A stretch of DNA of 64,000 bases. Origin: Streptomyces aureocirculatus (GTDB lineage Bacteria; Actinomycetota; Actinomycetes; Streptomycetales; Streptomycetaceae). Shown here in pieces: positions 54,249-61,715 of this stretch. The translations under genes were made by a program, and so were the position numbers. The notes under the pieces were generated by a model. The model ran no database searches. It was not told the origin of the DNA and saw only the letters and a list, made by a program, of their open reading frames with translations. Position 1 is the stretch's first letter; each line of letters starts with the position of its first letter. The stretch covers positions 62,001 through 126,000 of the forward strand of contig NZ_JOAP01000006.1 in NCBI RefSeq assembly GCF_000720475.1, in the 5' to 3' direction.

Positions 54249-54839
54249 CTACTTCAGCCGCTCGTGGATACGGTCCCGCATCGCGCCCATGGTGAACCCC
54301 TTGGGGTCGATCTTGCCCGGCTGCCACTCCAGGTGGCCGATGACCGAGCGGGCCGTCCAGCCGTGATGACGGCAGATGGCGGCAGAGACTCTTTCGATGG
54401 CGTCCAACTGGGCGTCGGGCCAGGGATCCTCGCCGTCGCCCATGTTCTCGCACTCGAAGCCGTAGAAGTGGCGGTTGCCGTCGGTGTTGGCCTCGTTGTC
54501 CGGGGGCAGGGCCTTCTCCGCGATGACCGCGCGCAGGACGTCGTCGTCGCCGAGCCCCGCGTGGTTGGCGCGGCCGTAGCCGACAAGGTGCACGCGGCCG
54601 TCCTTGGTGATGACGCCGTGGCAGAGCGGGCCGGGAAGCGAGGGGTGGCCGACGCGGCACAGCCGCACCGTCGCCTCGGAGCCGGAGGTGACGGTGTGAT
54701 GGATCATCACGCCGTGCACCGGGCCCCAGGGGCCCACATGGTTGCGGTTGTGCTCGCGCCAGTCGCCGACCTCGACGACCGTGACGCCTTCGTCCTCCAG
54801 TACGTCCAGGAACCTGTTCGCGGACATGGGTGGGGCCAT
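54249..54839 (-). CDS. N-acetylmuramoyl-L-alanine amidase (Amidase_2)
   Basis: A 196-residue zinc amidase/PGRP-type domain. Ligands: VHGVMIHHTVTSG (~49), HFYGFECENMGDGEDPWP (~118) and VIGHLEWQPGKIDPKG (~166). No signal peptide with ATG 54839 (after GGAGACGGTC); an upstream in-frame extension is not hydrophobic either, so export, if any, would be non-classical, or it acts as a lysin or in recycling. It stands alone behind a terminator. Confidence 0.87.
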   Translation of the reverse strand: MAPPMSANRFLDVLEDEGVTVVEVGDWREHNRNHVGPWGPVHGVMIHHTVTSGSEATVRLCRVGHPSLPGPLCHGVITKDGRVHLVGYGRANHAGLGDDDVLRAVIAEKALPPDNEANTDGNRHFYGFECENMGDGEDPWPDAQLDAIERVSAAICRHHGWTARSVIGHLEWQPGKIDPKGFTMGAMRDRIHERLK

Positions 54840-54908
54840 GACCGTCTCCTTCGGGGCGCGACGGTCGCCCGTCGCGGCCGCCTCGTACGCAGCTCTTACC
54901 GGAACTGC

Positions 54909-54937
54909 CGGTGCCCGAACCCTCTGTTCGGGCACCG
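54909..54937 (-). terminator. Hairpin terminator of the 77-residue gene
   Basis: A 12-bp stem CGGTGCCCGAAC / GTTCGGGCACCG, loop CCTCT, ~45 bp past the stop of the minus-strand gene at 54983. Confidence 0.85.
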
Positions 54938-54982
54938 TGCGAGCCGATCCGGTCAATTGAAGGGCTGGTCAGCGAGGTGGCG

Positions 54983-55216
54983 TCAGGCGCGCAGGAAACC
55001 GTCGCCGTGGGTCGCGACATGTGCCTCCAGGGCGGAGAGTGCCTGCTGGGTGGCGTCGGGGGTGCCGCTGCCGCGCCGCTCCGCGTAATAGGCCGCGCCG
55101 AGCTGCTTGAGCAGGTCGTTTCCCGCGCGCTGCGCCTGTACGTCGTCCAGCTTCTGCTTGCCCTGGTTGAGACCTTGCTGCACCTGTTCTCTGGCGCGGT
55201 CCAGGAAGCCTGCCAT
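54983..55216 (-). CDS. Small helical hypothetical protein
   Basis: A 77-residue soluble, mainly helical protein (MAGFLDRAREQVQQGLNQGKQKLDDVQAQRAGNDLLKQLGAAYYAERRG). Similar short proteins are widespread in Streptomyces with unknown function. Clear GGAGA before ATG 55216 and a terminator after the stop support it as real. Confidence 0.82.
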   Translation of the reverse strand: MAGFLDRAREQVQQGLNQGKQKLDDVQAQRAGNDLLKQLGAAYYAERRGSGTPDATQQALSALEAHVATHGDGFLRA

Positions 55217-55586
55217 GTTGCTTCTCCTGACGATGTGGTGCGGATGGTGCTTGCGCTGCGCTCGTCCCGTTGAACGAGCGCCCGGATCTTGCAGTTCCCC
55301 TCCGCCCCGCCGCCGTACCCGGCCCCGCGGCCGCGTCAGCCGGTCGGCCCGCACACAGGGGTTGGCCGGAAACCCTTCACCCGGCGGCCGGTATCCGGCC
55401 GCCGACGTCGCACAGAGCGCTGAGCGCGGGTTTCTCGGACGAATGTACGAAGGATCTGACCAGGCCGGCGGCCACCTGCCCGGTGCTTCGCCCATCCATT
55501 CCCGCTCGTTTGTGTGATGGCGCCCGCACTCACCGTGCTGAAAGGGTTGCAGGCGAGGTCGGCGCATGATCGGGAGGGTATTCACC
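55217..55586. other. Spacer upstream of the encapsulin-like gene
   Basis: A 370-bp spacer between divergent genes with no convincing gene. It holds a 10-bp stem hairpin (CGGCGGCCGG-TAT-CCGGCCGCCG, 55382-55404) and must contain the promoters of both neighbours; I could not assign them. Confidence 0.6.
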
Positions 55587-56993
55587 ATGTCGGTAGGCGA
55601 AGAGATCCGTACGGAGCCGGACAGGCCGCAGCAGAGTCTCGGCACATCCGCAGCGCGGAATCTGGCCACCACCACCAAGTCCGCGCCGCAGATGCAGGAG
55701 ATCAGCTCCCGCTGGTTGCTGCGGATGCTGCCCTGGGTGCAGGTGCAGGGCGGCACGTATCGGGTGAACCGCAGGACGAGTTATTCCGTGGGCGACGGCC
55801 GTGTCACGTTCGTCAAGGCCGGGGACCGCGTCGAGGTGATCCCGGCCGAGCTGGGTGAACTGCCGGTGCTGCGGGACTTCGAGGACCAGGATGTGCTCAC
55901 GGAGCTGGCGCGCCGCTGCCAGCAACGGGAGTTCGAGCCCGGCGCGGTCCTCACGTCGTTCGGCAACCAGGCGGACGAGGTGTTCCTGCTCGCCCACGGC
56001 CGCGCGGAGAAGCTCGGCACAGGACCCTACGGCGAGGACTCGGTCCTCGGCACACTCGCCGACGGCGCGTACTTCGGCGAGCAGGCACTCATCGACCCGG
56101 AGGCCATCTGGGAGTACTCGGTGCGCGCGGTGACGGCCTGCACGGTCCTCACCCTCCCGCGCCAGGACCTGGAGCAGGTCGCGGAGCGCTCCGAGTCGCT
56201 GCAGGCACACCTCGACAGCCTGCGCACCATCCCCGCCCAGCGCACCAACGCCTACGGAGAGGCGGCCATCGACCTCTCCGCGGGCCACGTCGGGGAAGCG
56301 GTCCTGCCGGGTACGTACGTGGACTACGAGTCGCGGCCACGCGAGTACGAACTGAGCGTCGCCCAGACCGTACTGCGCATCCACACGCGCGTGGCCGACC
56401 TCTACAACCAGCCGATGAACCAGACCGAGCACCAGCTACGGCTCACCGTCGAGGCGTTGAAGGAGCGCCAGGAGCACGAGCTGATCAACAACCGCGAGTT
56501 CGGGCTGCTCAGCAACTGCGACTACGAGCAACGACTGCAGCCGCACGACGGCGTGCCGAGCCCCGACGACCTGGACGAACTGCTCAGCCGTCGGCGCGGA
56601 TCGAAGCTCTTCCTCGCCCACCCGCGCGCGATCGCCGCGTTCGGACGCGAGTGCAACAAGCGCGGACTCGTGCCCGAGAGCATCGACATGTCCGGCAACC
56701 GCATCCCCACCTGGCGTGGCGTGCCCATCTTCCCGTGCAACAAGATCCCCGTGACCGAGGAGCGGACCACCTCGATCATCTGCATGCGTACGGGCGAGGA
56801 CGAGCAGGGCGTGATCGGACTGCATCAGGCGGGCATCCCGGACGAGATCGAGCCGAGCCTGTCAGTGCGCTTCATGGGCATCAGCGAGCAGGCGATCATC
56901 TCCTACCTGGTCTCGACGTACTACTCCGCGGCCGTCCTGGTGCCGGACGCGCTCGGCATCCTGGAGAACGTCGAGATCGGCCGGTGGAGGTGA
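55587..56993 (+). CDS. Family 2B encapsulin-like shell protein with cNMP-binding domain (EshA-like)
   Basis: A 468-residue protein. A ~90-residue N-terminal region is followed by a cyclic-nucleotide-binding-like domain (~108-215: [32 protein letters not shown]) and an HK97-type region ([34 protein letters not shown] ~262; [19 protein letters not shown] ~353; [12 protein letters not shown] ~382). This matches EshA/SrpI-type proteins now called family 2B encapsulins, which in Streptomyces can enclose terpene cyclases. The usual phosphate-binding Arg after FGE appears to be replaced ([10 protein letters not shown]). No terpene cyclase is adjacent. GGGAGGG precedes ATG 55587. Confidence 0.87.
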   Translation: MSVGEEIRTEPDRPQQSLGTSAARNLATTTKSAPQMQEISSRWLLRMLPWVQVQGGTYRVNRRTSYSVGDGRVTFVKAGDRVEVIPAELGELPVLRDFEDQDVLTELARRCQQREFEPGAVLTSFGNQADEVFLLAHGRAEKLGTGPYGEDSVLGTLADGAYFGEQALIDPEAIWEYSVRAVTACTVLTLPRQDLEQVAERSESLQAHLDSLRTIPAQRTNAYGEAAIDLSAGHVGEAVLPGTYVDYESRPREYELSVAQTVLRIHTRVADLYNQPMNQTEHQLRLTVEALKERQEHELINNREFGLLSNCDYEQRLQPHDGVPSPDDLDELLSRRRGSKLFLAHPRAIAAFGRECNKRGLVPESIDMSGNRIPTWRGVPIFPCNKIPVTEERTTSIICMRTGEDEQGVIGLHQAGIPDEIEPSLSVRFMGISEQAIISYLVSTYYSAAVLVPDALGILENVEIGRWR

Positions 56994-57190
56994 GGCGAAG
57001 CCTCGTCATCGCGGGCGGCCGGCCACCGTCCGCCTCCCCGCCGGAGGAAGTCCATGACGGACACCACTTGAGGAAGTCCCTGCGGGGCGTGTGAGGGGGC
57101 GCTCCGCCGGGCGGTTTCGAGGCGCCCGCCAGGAGGGCGGGTGCGCTGCCGCAGCGCAGCGGCGTGTCCGCCACCGGTGCCTCGCGACGG

Positions 57191-57264
57191 GACGACGGGC
57201 CCCGCACCACCGCTGAGAACCGGTCGCGCGGGGTCCGTCAACCGGTGGTGCGGTGCCCGTCGTC
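57191..57264. terminator. Long inverted repeat after the encapsulin-like gene
   Basis: 57191-57212 pairs with 57243-57264 (GACGACGGGC...GCACCACCG with CGGTGGTGC...GCCCGTCGTC) around a 30-nt loop. Probable terminator in the 350-bp spacer to the GNAT gene; the rest of that spacer shows no gene. Confidence 0.65.
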
Positions 57265-57345
57265 GTGCCCGACGCGGTCACTTAGGCTGCAAGCGGCACA
57301 GCGGGGGCGGGAGTTGTGAGCCGCCGGGGCGAAGGGGGAGAAGTC

Positions 57346-57945
57346 GTGGGCGTGGCGATCCGGAGAGCCGGCGAGAGCGACCGGGCGGACGTGATCCGGC
57401 TGCTCGACGAGGCGTTCATGCGGGACCCGGTGAGCAGTTGGCTGTTCCCGGACGAGGGGCGGCGGCGCGACCGGCACGGCGCGCTGATGGGCGCCTTCCT
57501 CGATCTCGCCTTCGCGGAGGGCCATGTGGACGTCGCCGAGGACGGCTCGGCCGCCGCGCTGTGGTGGTCGGTGTCCGCCGGTTCCGCGCACGAGGACGCC
57601 GCGGAGGGGCCCGCGCTGCTACGGCACGCCGTCGACCCGGACAACGAACGGATCGAGGTGATCGGGCGACTGACCTCGGAGATCCACCCGGCCGACCGCC
57701 CGCACCAGTATCTGCACATGATCGCCGTGAAGCCGGAACGGCAGCGGCAGGGAATGGGTTCGGCGCTGGTCGCCCCGGTGCTCGAACGGTGCGACCGGGA
57801 AGGTCTGCACGCCTACTTGGAAGCGAGCAACGCGCGCAGCAGGGAGCTGTATCTGCGGCTCGGGTTTGCCGATCTCGGCAGCACACTCGACCTGCCGGAG
57901 GGGCCGCGGATGTGGCCGATGTGGCGGGAACCGCGGACGGTGTGA
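57346..57945 (+). CDS. GNAT-family N-acetyltransferase
   Basis: A 199-residue GNAT protein. Motif A (acetyl-CoA binding) is HMIAVKPERQRQGMGSALVAPVLERC (~125-150) and motif B YLEASNARSRELYLRLGF (~158). Substrate unknown. GTG 57346 follows GGGGGAG; an upstream GTG at 57316 is possible. The stop is followed by a tandem array resembling its last bases. Confidence 0.87.
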   Translation: MGVAIRRAGESDRADVIRLLDEAFMRDPVSSWLFPDEGRRRDRHGALMGAFLDLAFAEGHVDVAEDGSAAALWWSVSAGSAHEDAAEGPALLRHAVDPDNERIEVIGRLTSEIHPADRPHQYLHMIAVKPERQRQGMGSALVAPVLERCDREGLHAYLEASNARSRELYLRLGFADLGSTLDLPEGPRMWPMWREPRTV

Positions 57946-57978
57946 GCGCGGGGTCCAGGACGTAGGCCGGGGCGTGGC

Positions 57979-58096
57979 CTCGGGCACGGCCTCGGACGTA
58001 GGGCTCGGGCATGGCCTCGGACGTGAGCCGCAGGAGCGGCCTCGGGCATGGCCTCGGACGTGAGCCGCGGAACGGCCTCGGGAAACGGCCTCGGAA
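57979..58096 (+). repeat. ~36-bp tandem array downstream of the GNAT gene
   Basis: Units CTCGGGCA(C/T)GGCCTCGGACGT at 57979, 58004 and 58041, with a short fourth at 58077; the full unit is 36-37 bp and ends GAGCCGC(A/G)G. GGACGTGAGCCGCGG resembles the gene's own end (GGACGGTGTGAGCGCGG). Confidence 0.85.
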
Positions 58097-58122
58097 CCGG
58101 ATGATCCGGTCTCCGGGGCCGA

Positions 58123-58181
58123 CTTTTTTGAACTCGTTCGAAAAAAGGGTTGTCAAACCACTGCACTTGCACCACTATAAC
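58123..58181 (+). promoter_or_regulatory. Promoter/operator of the DHFR-like gene
   Basis: An AT-rich inverted repeat CTTTTTTGAAC / GTTCGAAAAAAG (58123-58147) stands out in GC-rich DNA. TTGTCA (58150-58155) and TATAAC (58176-58181; ACTATA with an 18-bp spacer is the alternative) form a promoter directly behind it. A repressor bound to the inverted repeat would overlap the -35. Confidence 0.6.
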
Positions 58182-58275
58182 CGGAGTAGTTCGAGGGCGG
58201 GTGGCCACGTGCAGCGGCCGCCCGGCCGTCCGGCTTCACCCTCCTGCCTCTGTCATCTGCGAAAAGAGATTCAGC

Positions 58276-58875
58276 TTGCGAAAGCTCACCTACTTCGTCG
58301 CCGTCTCCATCGACGGGTTCATCGGTGACCCGAGCGGGGACGCCAACTCCTTCATGAAGTTCTTGGACGAAGAGTTCCTGGAGTTCCTCAAGACGGAGTA
58401 CCCGGAGACGGTCTCCGCCGCCGGCCGCCGCTTCCTCGGCTTCGGCGACGACGTGGCCAACCAGAAGTTCGACACCGTCGTCCAGGGCATGGGCAGCTAC
58501 CAGCTCGGCCTCGACGAGAACATGCCCAGCCCGTACGGGCACCTGCGGGAGTACGTGGCCTCGCGCAGCCTCGGCACGTCGCCCGACCCGAACGTCGAGA
58601 TCATCGCCGACGACCTCGTCGGCAAGGTCCGCGCGCTCAAGGCCGAGGACAGTGAGCTCGGCGTCTGGCTGTGCGGAGGTGCGCGGATCGCGGGCCAGTT
58701 GTTCGACGAGGTCGACGAGCTCGTCCTGAAGACCTACCCGGTGCTGCTCGGCTCGGGCATGCCGATGTTCGAGGGCGTGGAGTCCGCGGTCAGCGAGTTT
58801 GAGCTGACCTCTTCCCGGGTCTTCGGCAGTGGTGTCGTCGTCCGTACGTACTCCCGCAATCGCCCGCAGAACTGA
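58276..58875 (+). CDS. RibD C-terminal/DHFR-like reductase family protein
   Basis: A 199-residue dihydrofolate-reductase-like protein: RKLTYFVAVSIDGFIGDPSGD at the N terminus, VWLCGGARIAGQLFDEVDELVL (~135) and YPVLLGSGMPMFEG near the C terminus. Family members are NADPH-dependent reductases of unknown substrate. The best start is a TTG at 58276 after AAAGAGA; the frame is open further upstream across the promoter. Confidence 0.8.
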   Translation: MRKLTYFVAVSIDGFIGDPSGDANSFMKFLDEEFLEFLKTEYPETVSAAGRRFLGFGDDVANQKFDTVVQGMGSYQLGLDENMPSPYGHLREYVASRSLGTSPDPNVEIIADDLVGKVRALKAEDSELGVWLCGGARIAGQLFDEVDELVLKTYPVLLGSGMPMFEGVESAVSEFELTSSRVFGSGVVVRTYSRNRPQN

Positions 58876-58919
58876 CCGCTGGACTGTCCGGCCTCGGGGA
58901 ACCGCCCTACTCTGAGGCC

Positions 58920-59300
58920 ATGGGCAGCGACGGACGCCGGTCCGGCCCCCGTCCGCAGAGCGAACCCGTGTGTACGCACTGCGGACGGCCAGTCGGTACG
59001 GCCATCAAACGACGCAAGGTGCTGGGGGCGTACGTCCCGGTGTGGGGCCCCGCTCCTTGCCGCAACTCCGAGTGCGAAGCGTGCGTGGTCGACGAGCCGC
59101 AGGAGAAGGCGCGTGCGGCCCGCGGCCACAAGAGCAAGCACAAGCGCGGGCATCTGACCCGGCGCGACCTCAAACCCGAGCCGAAGCCCGCCGCCCCCGA
59201 AGTCGGGGCCGCTACGGGCGCCGAACCCGCCGACGGCCCGGGGACCGTACCAATCGTCGACACGGGCCCGGACCCGGCGCCGAATCCGCCGCCCGGGTGA
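58920..59300 (+). CDS. Small Cys-rich hypothetical protein
   Basis: A 126-residue protein with possible zinc ligands CTHCG (~18-22) and CRNSECEAC (~47-55), a basic stretch KSKHKRGHLTRRD and a Pro/Ala-rich tail. Function unknown. No Shine-Dalgarno; TACTCT ends 6 nt before the ATG (58908-58913), so a leaderless mRNA is likely. Confidence 0.7.
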   Translation: MGSDGRRSGPRPQSEPVCTHCGRPVGTAIKRRKVLGAYVPVWGPAPCRNSECEACVVDEPQEKARAARGHKSKHKRGHLTRRDLKPEPKPAAPEVGAATGAEPADGPGTVPIVDTGPDPAPNPPPG

Positions 59301-59390
59301 AGCCCGCTCCGGTCAACGGAACGAACCGCTCCGGACGACGGAGGCGGAAGGCAACTGCCGCTGTCAGTGGGTGCGGCTAGGGTCCTGAGC

Positions 59391-60398
59391 ATGAAGCCGA
59401 AGCGGGGGGCTGCGGGCGCGCGGGCGACGCGAGGGACATGGAGTGCCCGAGGGACAAGGTGGGCCCGAGTGGCACGGTGGGCGGTCGCGGTTGTGGCCGT
59501 GGCGGCGCTCGCGGCGTGCGCGGCGGAGCAGGACGGCGGGGGCCGGGACGAAGGCGGGGCGCACGGCCCCGGGGTGCCCGAGATCGACGACACGAAGGAC
59601 ATGCCCCCGCTCCCGCACGCTCGCTACGAGTTCAGCACGCGTGACTACACCCGCCAGGACCAGGCGGTCGCCCGCCTCACCCAGCGGTGCATGAGGTCCC
59701 ACGGCTTCGCCGACTTCCCCCGGCAGTGGCACGAGCAGAAATTCGAGCCGATGTCCGAAACCCACCACGCCGTGTTCATTTCGACGACTCTGCACGGCTC
59801 CCTGGACCTCGATGCCGCACGCAAAGGGGGTTATGGCCTCGACCGTGATGCGTTCAAGAAGTTCTACGAGGCGCACGCGCCCAAGGGGCGACTGGTCACG
59901 CAGAGGGAGTACGCGGCGCTGAACGGTTTCGGCGGACGCGGGATACCCAAGGGCGGCTGCGACCAGGACGGGACGCGACGCGTGCAGGCGGACGTCAGGA
60001 ACGAGACCCGCATGTCGGGATACGTCGCCGACCGCAGCGAGGCAGTGGCCAAGGCGGTCGCCAAGGACGCACGCATGCGGCGCGCCCTGGACACGTGGGG
60101 GGACTGCATGGCCGACAAGGGCTTCAAGCGGTACGCGAGCCCGGAGGCCGCCTCCCGCGACAAGGCGTGGGGCAGGGGCGAGGACGGCGACACCCGGCGC
60201 ACACGACGGGAGCGGGACACCGCCGTCGCCGACATCGAGTGCAAGCGCGAGCACAACACCGCCGGCGTGTGGTGGAGCGTCACCGCGGAGCTGCAGCGCC
60301 GCGACATCGACCGGCACCGGTCCGCGTACGAGGCGGTGCGCGCCGACCAGGAACGGATACGGGCGACCGTGCGCGACGTACTCGAAGGAGAGCGATGA
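59391..60398 (+). CDS. Putative lipoprotein of unknown function
   Basis: A 335-residue exported protein. A long basic leader (MKPKRGAAGARATRGTWSAR) precedes the hydrophobic segment WAVAVVAVAALAAC with a LAAC lipobox (Cys ~43). The mature part has paired Cys in QRCMRSHGFADFP, KGGCDQDG, WGDCMADKGF and DIECKREH, as in actinobacterial lipoproteins with conserved C-M-x-x-x-G-F motifs. Start ATG 59391; TAGGGT ends 7 nt upstream and no Shine-Dalgarno is present (leaderless candidate). Confidence 0.8.
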   Translation: MKPKRGAAGARATRGTWSARGTRWARVARWAVAVVAVAALAACAAEQDGGGRDEGGAHGPGVPEIDDTKDMPPLPHARYEFSTRDYTRQDQAVARLTQRCMRSHGFADFPRQWHEQKFEPMSETHHAVFISTTLHGSLDLDAARKGGYGLDRDAFKKFYEAHAPKGRLVTQREYAALNGFGGRGIPKGGCDQDGTRRVQADVRNETRMSGYVADRSEAVAKAVAKDARMRRALDTWGDCMADKGFKRYASPEAASRDKAWGRGEDGDTRRTRRERDTAVADIECKREHNTAGVWWSVTAELQRRDIDRHRSAYEAVRADQERIRATVRDVLEGER

Positions 60399-60691
60399 GC
60401 CGGAGCGTGCGCGGCGGTTGCCCGGCGTGGTGAAACCGGGCCCCCGTATCTACGAGACCGCCGCCGCACGCGTCGGCGCCGACATTACCTGCCGCTCTGC
60501 GGTATCACCCGCTGCTCTGGGGCCGGCCCTCGGCGTGCTGCTCGACTGAACGCCACGTCCCCACCCCGAGTCGGACGGCCGCACGGCAACGGGGTTCTTG
60601 CTGCTGGGGTACATGGCGGAGTCTCCCTGGTACACGGATAGGTTGCGGGTGCGTCACTGCTATGACGGATCGCGACGGAGGAATGTGACGG

Positions 60692-61714
60692 ATGGACGGA
60701 AGAGAGCTTCTGGCGGCGCGGTTCGAGGAGCACAGACCCCGCTTGAAGGCCGTCGCCTACCGCGTGCTCGGCTCCCTCAGCGAGGCCGAGGACGCGGTGC
60801 AGGAGACCTGGTTGAAGCTCAGCCGCGCCGACGGCGAGCGGGTGGAGAACCTCGGCGGCTGGCTCACCACGGTCGTCGGCCGCGTCTGTCTGGACCTGCT
60901 GCGGGCGCGTAAGCAGCGGGGTGAGCAGCCCCTGGACGTCGAGGTGCCCGCCACACATGTGCCCGACCCGCAGATCAGCCCGCTGCCGGGCGGTCGTGAA
61001 CCCGTCGACCCCGAACAGGAGGCGCTGCTCTCGGACTCGGTGGGGCTCGCGCTCCTCGTCGTCCTGGACACGTTGGGCCCCGCGGAACGCCTCGCGTTCG
61101 TGCTGCACGACATGTTCGCGGTGCCGTTCGAGGACATCGCGCCCATCGTCGAGCGGTCCCCGGCCGCGACCCGGCAACTGGCCAGCCGGGCCCGCCGCCG
61201 GGTCCGCGACACGGCCCCGGAGCCGGGACCGGACCGCACACGCCACCGCGAGGTCGTCGAGGCGTTCCTGACGGCGGCGCGCGGCGGCGACTTCGACGCG
61301 CTGCTCGAACTGCTCGACCCGGACGTGGTGCTGCGGGCCGACGGCGGCGACGTCTCGGGGCTCTCCCGGTTCGTGCGGGGTGCGCGGGAGGTGGTCGCCG
61401 GGGCGCGTTCGTTCTCCGCGCTGGCAGGCACCACCTGTCTGGCCCTGGTCAACGGCCGGGTGGGCCAGCTCGCCGTACACGAGGGAAAGCCGTTCTCCGT
61501 CGGGGAGTTCACCGTCAGGGGCGGCCGGATCGTCGAGATCAACATCCTGGCCGACCAGGAGCGGCTGCGAACGCTCCTGGACGCACGGGCGATCAGGGAA
61601 CTCACGGGCACCGACGCCGGGGGCGGACCGGAAGTCGGGACCGGGCCAGGAGTCGGAAGCGGGCCGGGAGCCGGGGCCGGGCCCGAAAGCTGCACGGGCC
61701 CGGCCGCAGGCTGA
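60692..61714 (+). CDS. ECF41-type sigma factor with SnoaL-like C-terminal domain
   Basis: A 340-residue extracytoplasmic-function sigma factor. Region 2 HRPRLKAVAYRVLGSLSEAEDAVQETWLKL (~14-43), region 4 [45 protein letters not shown] (~128-172), then a SnoaL/NTF2-like domain (~185-290: RHREVVEAFLTAARGGDFDALLELLDPDVVLRADGG), which in ECF41 proteins replaces a separate anti-sigma factor. The last ~35 residues are Gly/Pro/Ala repeats. The carboxymuconolactone-decarboxylase or oxidoreductase gene usually next to ECF41 genes is not seen. GGAGGA upstream of the ATG. Confidence 0.88.
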   Translation: MDGRELLAARFEEHRPRLKAVAYRVLGSLSEAEDAVQETWLKLSRADGERVENLGGWLTTVVGRVCLDLLRARKQRGEQPLDVEVPATHVPDPQISPLPGGREPVDPEQEALLSDSVGLALLVVLDTLGPAERLAFVLHDMFAVPFEDIAPIVERSPAATRQLASRARRRVRDTAPEPGPDRTRHREVVEAFLTAARGGDFDALLELLDPDVVLRADGGDVSGLSRFVRGAREVVAGARSFSALAGTTCLALVNGRVGQLAVHEGKPFSVGEFTVRGGRIVEINILADQERLRTLLDARAIRELTGTDAGGGPEVGTGPGVGSGPGAGAGPESCTGPAAG

Positions 61715-61715
61715 C

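Noticed and set aside
57000..57140. Continuation or remnant of a cargo gene after the encapsulin-like gene
   Set aside because: Only a ~35-residue frame without recognisable terpene cyclase motifs.
60399..60691. Partner gene of the ECF41 sigma factor in the preceding spacer
   Set aside because: Frames here are short and lack carboxymuconolactone-decarboxylase or oxidoreductase motifs.
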